A DNA stretch of 64,000 nucleotides from Ophiura sarsii (lineage: Eukaryota; Echinodermata; Ophiuroidea; Amphilepidida; Ophiuridae). How positions within the stretch are numbered: position 1 is the first letter of the stretch; each line of letters opens with the position of its first letter. The stretch is from contig CM069459.1 of the NCBI GenBank assembly GCA_035610835.1, forward strand, positions 57,145,316-57,209,315, written 5' to 3'. Both the position numbers and the translations under genes were made by a program. This document shows, piece by piece, positions 57,647-64,000 of the stretch. The notes under the pieces were generated by a model, which saw only the letters and a list, made by a program, of their open reading frames with translations, had not been told where the DNA came from and searched no databases.

Positions 57647-58365
57647 CTCTCAGCAAAAATGGTTCGGAAAGGGTTCTTTGAGTAGGCTCGGGGTTCGATG
57701 TAGAACCTTCTGAACTCAAGGAACCTTTAATGGTTCTAAAAGGTTTGTTAGGGGTTCTTTAACACCGCAAAAAGGTTCTATGTAGTGAGATGGTTCCAGA
57801 AAGAACCCTTATTTGGGGGAAATGGGGTTCTTAAGACTTATCACAAATGCTGAAGTTTGCATACGTACATCTTAATAAATGAGTTCGCAATGTAATAAAT
57901 GTTTTGTAACCCTGTTAATAAACGGTACTCTGTTAATAATTACACATATTTACTTTCTACTTTATTTCTTTATTGATATGATTAAAACCAAGTATAATCA
58001 ATGACTTAAGACTTTGACTTGCTGACTTTTACTAATTTAACACCATTGATTCTGTATTTTGTAAATAATATATAGTCAGTTTCACAGTCAGTTTGTTCAC
58101 CATTTAATAGATACATACATACATGCCAAAACTGAAGAACCTTTTTAGGTTCTTTAAAGAACCTTTCAAGAGGGGTTCTTTAACCCTGAAGAACCCTTAT
58201 GGTTCCATATAGAGGACAAAACTGAAGAACATTTTTTGGTTCTCTAAAGAACCTTCCAAGAGGGTTCTTCAATGAAATGGTTCTTGGGAAGAACCCATGA
58301 GGGTTCCATATGGAGGACAACGTGAGGAATCATTTATGGTTCTAAGTTGAACCTTTTTGCTGGAA
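57647..58365. mobile_element. Lattice MITE with AAGGTTCTTTA lattice
   Basis: Left CACTCTCAGCAAAAATGGTTC, right GAACCTTTTTGCTGG. About 20 GGTTCT/AGAACC words lie in two clusters (57660-57830 and 58135-58360) around an AT-rich middle. Ends relate to CACTGCAAAAAGG at 32792. Inserted next to TA in the LINE. Confidence 0.65.
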
Positions 58366-59206
58366 AAGACCCCAGATACGCCACTGCCTGGAATGGATTC
58401 ATGTACCTCTTACATAACACCAGTTGCACCAGCTGCGATGTAATAGGATGTGTCATTGTCAATGTATTTGATAACTACCCCCATTGCAAAACATTATGAT
58501 ATACATTAAAACATATCTCTACAATTTGATATATTTCATTATGGCAGCCAATTCAATGCATACACAAATTGTATATTTTTCAAAATATTGCCGAATGTTT
58601 TATTGACCAATTTGCACGTATAATTAGTTTTGTATCTTATTTTTACATTTAGTATTGAGGCTATTTATATAGTGTGAATCTTAGTCTGATGATATAGATA
58701 ATTAAAGATGAGGTCAATAAAAACTCAATGATCACAAAATAATCGTAAGAGTGTGTTGTGTTGATTTTATATTATAACTTTAACCTTGAGTGGTGTTTAT
58801 GGGAAACAAAACTATTAGCTGAGAAAACGTGTCAAATTAGGGGAATATAATCCGCTCCTTAAGGGTGCACACAACTAATTCAGTTTTAAAAATACAGTTC
58901 CAGCGAGAAAAAAATGAGAACACCAATTATAGTTCCCGGATCAGACAACAGAGAATTGTGAAAAACTGACAAAATGTCTGGTGTTGTCCCAATCGAATCA
59001 CTAGCACATTTGATTGAGCCAAATGAACATGAACAGAAATGTTATGATTTGATTTATATCATCGCTAAATCCCCATATCAATCCCCCATATTAATCCCCC
59101 TTATGAACCCCTTTATCCCTCAATCCCATATTAATCCCCCTTATGAACCCCTTTATACCCCGACCCCATAAAACCAGTGTTCATTTATTAATTTAATTGA
59201 ATTGTT
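58366..59206. other. Mostly gene-free sequence before array 2
   Basis: Contains a duplicated phrase ATTAATCCCCCTTATGAACC (about 59090 and 59130). A possible short coding start is listed separately. Confidence 0.5.
58974..59171 (+). CDS. Possible short ORF or first exon, unrecognised
   Basis: 65 codons from an ATG with A at -3. The first ~37 residues have ordinary protein composition (for example ESLAHLIEPNEHEQKCYDL); the remainder is a Pro/Ile-rich translation of the duplicated CCCCTTATGAACC phrase. No family recognised, and no convincing splice donor. Could be chance. Confidence 0.15.
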   Translation: MSGVVPIESLAHLIEPNEHEQKCYDLIYIIAKSPYQSPILIPLMNPFIPQSHINPPYEPLYTPTP

Positions 59207-62200
59207 ATCAACTGCTTGGTAACTGTCATCGTCAGGTCCACACCGGTTGGTATTCCCATCAACTGCTTGGTAACTGTCATCGTTAGGTGCACACTGGTTG
59301 GTATTCCCATTGACTGCTTGGTAACTGTCATCGTTATCGATAGGTGCACACCGGTTGGCATTCCCATCAACTGCTTGGTAACTGTCATCGTTAGGTGCAC
59401 ACTGGTTGGTATTCCCATTGACTGCTTGGTAACTGTCATCGTTATCGATAGGTGCACACCGGTTGGCATTCCCATCAACTGCTTGGTAACTGTCATCGTT
59501 AGGTGCACACCGGTTGGTATTCCCATTGACTGCTTGGTAACTGTCATCGTTAGGTGCACACCGGTTGGTATTCCCATTGACTGCTTGGTAACTGTCATCG
59601 TTATCGATAGGTGCACACCGGTTGGTATTTCCATCAACTGCTTGGTAACTGTCATCGTTATCGTTAGGTCCACACGGTTGGTATTCCCATCAACTGCTTG
59701 GTAACTGTCATCGTCATCGTTAGGTGCACACCGGTTGGTATTCCCATTGACTGCTTGGTAACTGTCATCGTTATCGATAGGTGCACACCGGTTGGTATTC
59801 CCATCAACTGCTTGGTAACTGTCATCGTTATCGTTAGGTGCACACCGGTTGGTATTCCCATCAACTGCTTGGTAACTGTCATCGTTATCGTTAGGTGCAC
59901 ACGGTTGGTATTCCCATTGACTGCTTGGTAACTGTCATCGTTATCGTTAGGTGCACACCGGTTGGTATTCCCATCAACTGCTTGGTAACTGTCATCGTTA
60001 TCGTCAGGTGCACACGGTTGGTATTCCCATCAACTGCTTGGTAACTGTCATCGTTATCGTTAGGTGCACACCGGTTGGTATTCCCATTGACTGCTTGGTA
60101 ACTGTCATCGTTATCGTTAGGTGCACACGGTTGGTATTCCCATCAACTGCTTGGTAACTGTCATCGTTATCGTTAGGTGCACACCGGTTGGTATTCCCAT
60201 TGACTGCTTGGTAACTGTCATCGTTAGGTGCACACCGGTTGGTATTCCCATTGACTGCTTGGTAACTGTCATCGTTATCGATAGGTGCACACCGGTTGGC
60301 ATTCCCATCAACTGCTTGGTAACTGTCATCGTCAGGTCCACACCGGTTGGTATTCCAATCAACTGCTTGGTAACTGTCATCGTTAGGTGCACACCGGTTG
60401 GTATTCCCATTGACTGCTTGGTAACTGTCATCGTTATCGATAGGTGCACACCGGTTGGTATTTCCATCAACTGCATGGTAACTGTCATCGTTATCGTTAG
60501 GTCCACACGGTTGGTATTCCCATCAACTGCTTGGTAACTGTCATCGTTATCGTTAGGTGCACACGGTTGGTATTCCCATTGACTGCTTGGTAACTGTCAT
60601 CGTTATCGTTAGGTGCACACCGGTTGGTATTCCCATCAACTGCTTGGTAACTGTCATCGTTATCGTCAGGTGCACACCGGTTGGTATTCCCATCAACTGC
60701 TTGGTAACTGTCATCGTTATCGTTAGGTGCACACCGGTTGGTATTCCCATTGACTGCTTGGTAACTGTCATCGTTATCGTTAGGTGCACACGGTTGGTAT
60801 TCCCATCAACTGCTTGGTAACTGTCATCGTTATCGTTAGGTGCACACCGGTTGGTATTCCCATCAACTGCTTGGTAACTGTCATCGTCATCGTTAGGTGC
60901 ACACCGGTTGGTATTCCCATCAACTGCTTGGTAACTGTCATCGTTATCGTTAGGTGCACACCGGTTGGTATTCCCATCAAATGCTTGGTAACTGTCATCG
61001 TTATCGTTAGGTGCACACCGGTTGGTATTCCCCTTGACTGCTTGGTAACTGTCATCGTTATCGTTAGGTGTACACCGGTTGGCATTCCCATCAACTGCTT
61101 GGTAACTGTCATCGTTAGGTCCACACAGGTTGGTATTCCCATTGACTGCTTGGTAACTGTCATCGTTATCGTCAGGTGCACACCGGTTGGTATTCCCATC
61201 AACTGCTTGGTAACTGTCATCGTCATCGTTGTGCACACCGGTTGGTATTCCCATTGACTGCTTGGTAACTGTAATCGTCATCGTTAGGTGCACACCGGTT
61301 GGTATTTCCATCAACTGCTTGGTAACTGTCACCGTTATCGTTAGGTCCACACGGTTGGTATTCCCATCAACTGCTTGGTAACTGTCATCGTTATCGTTAG
61401 GTGCACACGGTTGGTATTCCCATCAACTGCTTGGTAACTGTCATCGTCATCGTTAGGTGCACACCGGTTGGTATTCCCATTGACTGCTTGGTAACTTTAA
61501 TCGTCATCTTTAGGTGCACACGGTTGGTATTCCCATCAACTGCTTGGTAACTGTCGTCGTTATCGTTAGGTGCACACCGGTTGGTATTCCCATCAACTGC
61601 TTGGTAACTGTCATCGTTATCGTTAGGTGCACACCGGTTGGTATTCCCATCAACTGCTTGGTAACTGTCATCGTTATCGTCAGGTCCACACCGGTTGGTA
61701 TTCCCATCAACTGCTTGGTAACTGTCATCGTTATCGTTAGGTGCACACCGGTTGGTATTCCCATTGACTGCTTGGTAACTTTAATCGTCATCTTTAGGTG
61801 CACACGGTTGGTATTCCCATCAACTGCTTGGTAACTGTCATCGTTATCGTTAGGTGCACACCGGTTGGTATTCCCATCAACTGCTTGGTAACTTTAATCG
61901 TTATCGTTAGGTGCACACCGGTTGGTATTCCCATCAACTGCTTGGTAACTGTCACCGTTATCGTCAGGTCCACACCGGTTGGTATTCCCATCAACTGCTT
62001 GGTAACTGTCATCGTTATCGTTAGGTGCACACCGGTTGGTATTCCCATTGACTGCTTGGTAACTTTAATCGTCATCTTTAGGTGCACACGGTTGGTATTC
62101 CCATCAACTGCTTGGTAACTGTCATCGTTATCGTTAGGTGCACACCGGTTGGTATTCCCATCAACTGCTTGGTAACTGTCATCGTCATCGTTAGGTGCAC

Positions 62201-63010
62201 ACCGGTTGGCATTCCCATCAACTGCTTGGTAACTGTCATCGTTAGGTCCACACCGGTTGGTATTCCCATTGACTGCTTGGTAACTGTCATCGTTATCGTC
62301 AGGTGCACACCGGTTGGTATTCCCATCAACTGCTTGGTAACTGTCATCGTCATCGTTGTGCACACTGGTTGGTATTCCCATTGACTGCTTGGTAACTGTA
62401 ATCGTCATCGTTAGGTGCACACCGGTTGGTATTCCCATCAATTGCTTGGTAACTGTCATCGTTATCGTTAGGTGCACACGGTTGGTATTCCCATCAACTG
62501 CTTGGTAACTGTCATCGTCATCGTTAGGTGCACACCGGTTGGTATTCCCATTGACTGCTTGGTAACTTTAATCGTCATCTTTAGGTGCACACGGTTGGTA
62601 TTCCCATCAACTGCTTGGTAACTGTCATCGTTATCGTTAAGTTCACACCGGTTGGTATTCCCATCAACTGCTTGGTAACTGTCATCGTTATCGTTAGGTG
62701 CACACCGGTTGGTATTCCCATCAACTGCTTGGTAACTTTAATCGTTATCGTTAGGTGCACACCGGTTAGTATTCCCATCAACTGCTTGGTAACTGTCATC
62801 GTTATCGTCAGGTCCACACCGGTTGGTATTCCCATTGACTGCTTGGTAACTGTCATCGTTATCGTTAGGTGCACACCGGTTGGTATTCCCATTGACTGCT
62901 TGGTAACTTTAATCGTCATCTTTAGGTGCACACGGTTGGTATTCCCATCAACTGCTTGGTAACTGTCATCGTTATCGTTAGGTGCACACGGTTCCCATCA
63001 ACTACTTGGT
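59207..63010 (+). repeat. Minisatellite array 2 (same monomer as array 1)
   Basis: About 68 monomers of the array 1 family in the same orientation. Besides 57- and 51-bp units there are many 56-bp units in which CACACCGG is shortened to CACACGG (for example near 59669, 59900, 60012, 60125, 60562 and 60788), plus units lacking AG before GTGCACACC (about 61230 and 62358). These break any long frame. Markers repeat at about 1127 bp (GTTGTGCACAC) and at about 285 bp (TTTAATCGTCATCTTTAGG near 61495, 61780 and 62065), so a different higher-order pattern from array 1 is present. Confidence 0.97.
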
Positions 63011-63137
63011 TTGTACTTATTTAAATGCATTTCACATGCTGATTCCAAGTATGGTTATGAAATTTAACAATTTTGACAACAGTTTGAGACATTTTAGAAT
63101 GTCGTCTGCAGACGCCTGCCACGTGGAAAGTGTTTAA
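63011..63137 (+). mobile_element. piggyBac-like MITE, right half, fused to array 2
   Basis: Starts at TTTGTACTTATTTAAATGC immediately after the last monomer and runs to GCCACGTGGAAAGTGTTTAA with TTAA at 63134-63137. The left half is absent on both sides of the array. Confidence 0.7.
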
Positions 63138-64000
63138 AAACTGGCTAATATAATAGTAAAGATAGTTGGCAAATAAGGAACAATAGCGTAACCTACAATC
63201 TTTCCTGATCTTTGTACCATTGAAATTGACAAAAGAGAACTGTAGTCAATCTCGGGAAAAAAAATTACCTTTACTTTTGACATATTTGACATTGCTGAAA
63301 ACTGACGTCATGAAAATAATGTTCACTATTGCAAACTATATATATGCAGCGGGATATACATGTACACTGTATCAAACACCATTGTAAATTATCAGGTGAT
63401 GTATGTATTAGACCAATAATATGGACAACATCTAATTCATTTGTTCTTGTGGAAAATTAACACAAACGAATAGGCCTATCCTCGCATATAATTTTATTTG
63501 TTCAAAATGTGTATATGTTTTCTCATTTAAGAAACCATCAAATTGTGAATAAAAGGTTCGAAAAGGTCATCGACCCGGGCAGTGACTTGTATCTGTTTTA
63601 TTTACAGTCAAGGTTTAAATTCCGAACAACTCGTATCATTTTATTTTAGTTATATCGAAATAACCATAATGAGCACTATATCTGTATAGTTGCGTTCAAT
63701 TAGATTATAGTCGATTTGACACTCAAGTCAAGTCTAACATTTTTTATTTATTTTATGCTCACGTGATCCTAAAAGAAATTAAGCTTGGTTGCAAAAATTG
63801 TCAATTTAGGCAAATCTGATAATTTTCACGAATTCAAAATAGTTCCATTAAAACGTTACGCCAGCATTTTATAATTACGCTCTCGCAGCAATGAGCATGA
63901 TGAGTTCAGCACGGTATCAAATCCACGCCAAACTACTGTCGCCCATATCAGGCCGTGAAAGCCGTGAACCGCGTAATGTACTTTTGAAGATACAACTCTC
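63138..64000. other. Gene-free sequence to window end
   Basis: AT-rich, no supported coding, RNA or repeat features. Confidence 0.5.

Noticed and set aside
59188..62962. Overlapping open frames on both strands in array 2
   Set aside because: All are translations of the same monomer in different frames, with breaks at 56-bp units.

Overview
This window looks like a repeat-rich animal genome, most plausibly a marine invertebrate deuterostome such as an echinoderm. The evidence is one intron-less leucine-rich-repeat GPCR, RTE-like and CR1/L2-like LINEs, many short inverted-repeat DNA elements, tRNA-derived repeats and a compact TAGGCCTA-rich background. I see no operons, ribosome binding sites or viral genes. 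The species cannot be fixed from sequence alone.

Layout. 1-5860 is a minisatellite (monomer 57 bp, with 51-bp variants) that runs off the left edge of the window. It has a higher-order period of about 1.86-1.97 kb, and because the units are multiples of 3 it creates a spurious 1947-codon open frame. 5.9-25.7 kb is a graveyard of small DNA elements: TTAA-flanked (piggyBac-like) MITEs, TTA-flanked (PIF/Harbinger-like) MITEs, tRNA-Phe-derived SINEs and 'lattice' elements filled with direct and inverted copies of one short motif. 26.3-29.4 kb is a nearly full-length RTE-like LINE killed by a stop codon and a catalytic Asp-to-Asn change. 29.9-35.1 kb holds more lattice and mariner-type MITEs and a repeat carrying a tRNA-like sequence.

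35.9-40.1 kb is the only convincing host gene: a 1391-residue receptor with 31 leucine-rich repeats and a relaxin-receptor/GRL101-type 7TM domain. 40.9-45.6 kb holds further MITEs and a 3.2-kb element with 215-bp inverted ends and TTA flanks. 47.4-55.1 kb is a diverged ~105-bp tandem array split by a 5.8-kb TTAA-flanked inverted-repeat element. That element contains about 19 copies of CAGTGTTTCTAG (or its complement), tandem ~370-bp units and a truncated CR1/L2-like LINE. 55.7-57.6 kb is an antisense LINE split by a 1.06-kb mariner-type element. 59.2-63.0 kb is a second array of the same minisatellite in the same orientation, ending inside a piggyBac-like MITE.

The parts do not form a pathway. 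The receptor is a single gene in a transposon-dense setting. The most interesting material is structural: the lattice MITEs that share termini and a central palindrome but differ in their repeated motif; the repeat whose copies carry tRNA-like modules with different anticodons; and the polarised subterminal-repeat element at 49.0-54.8 kb.
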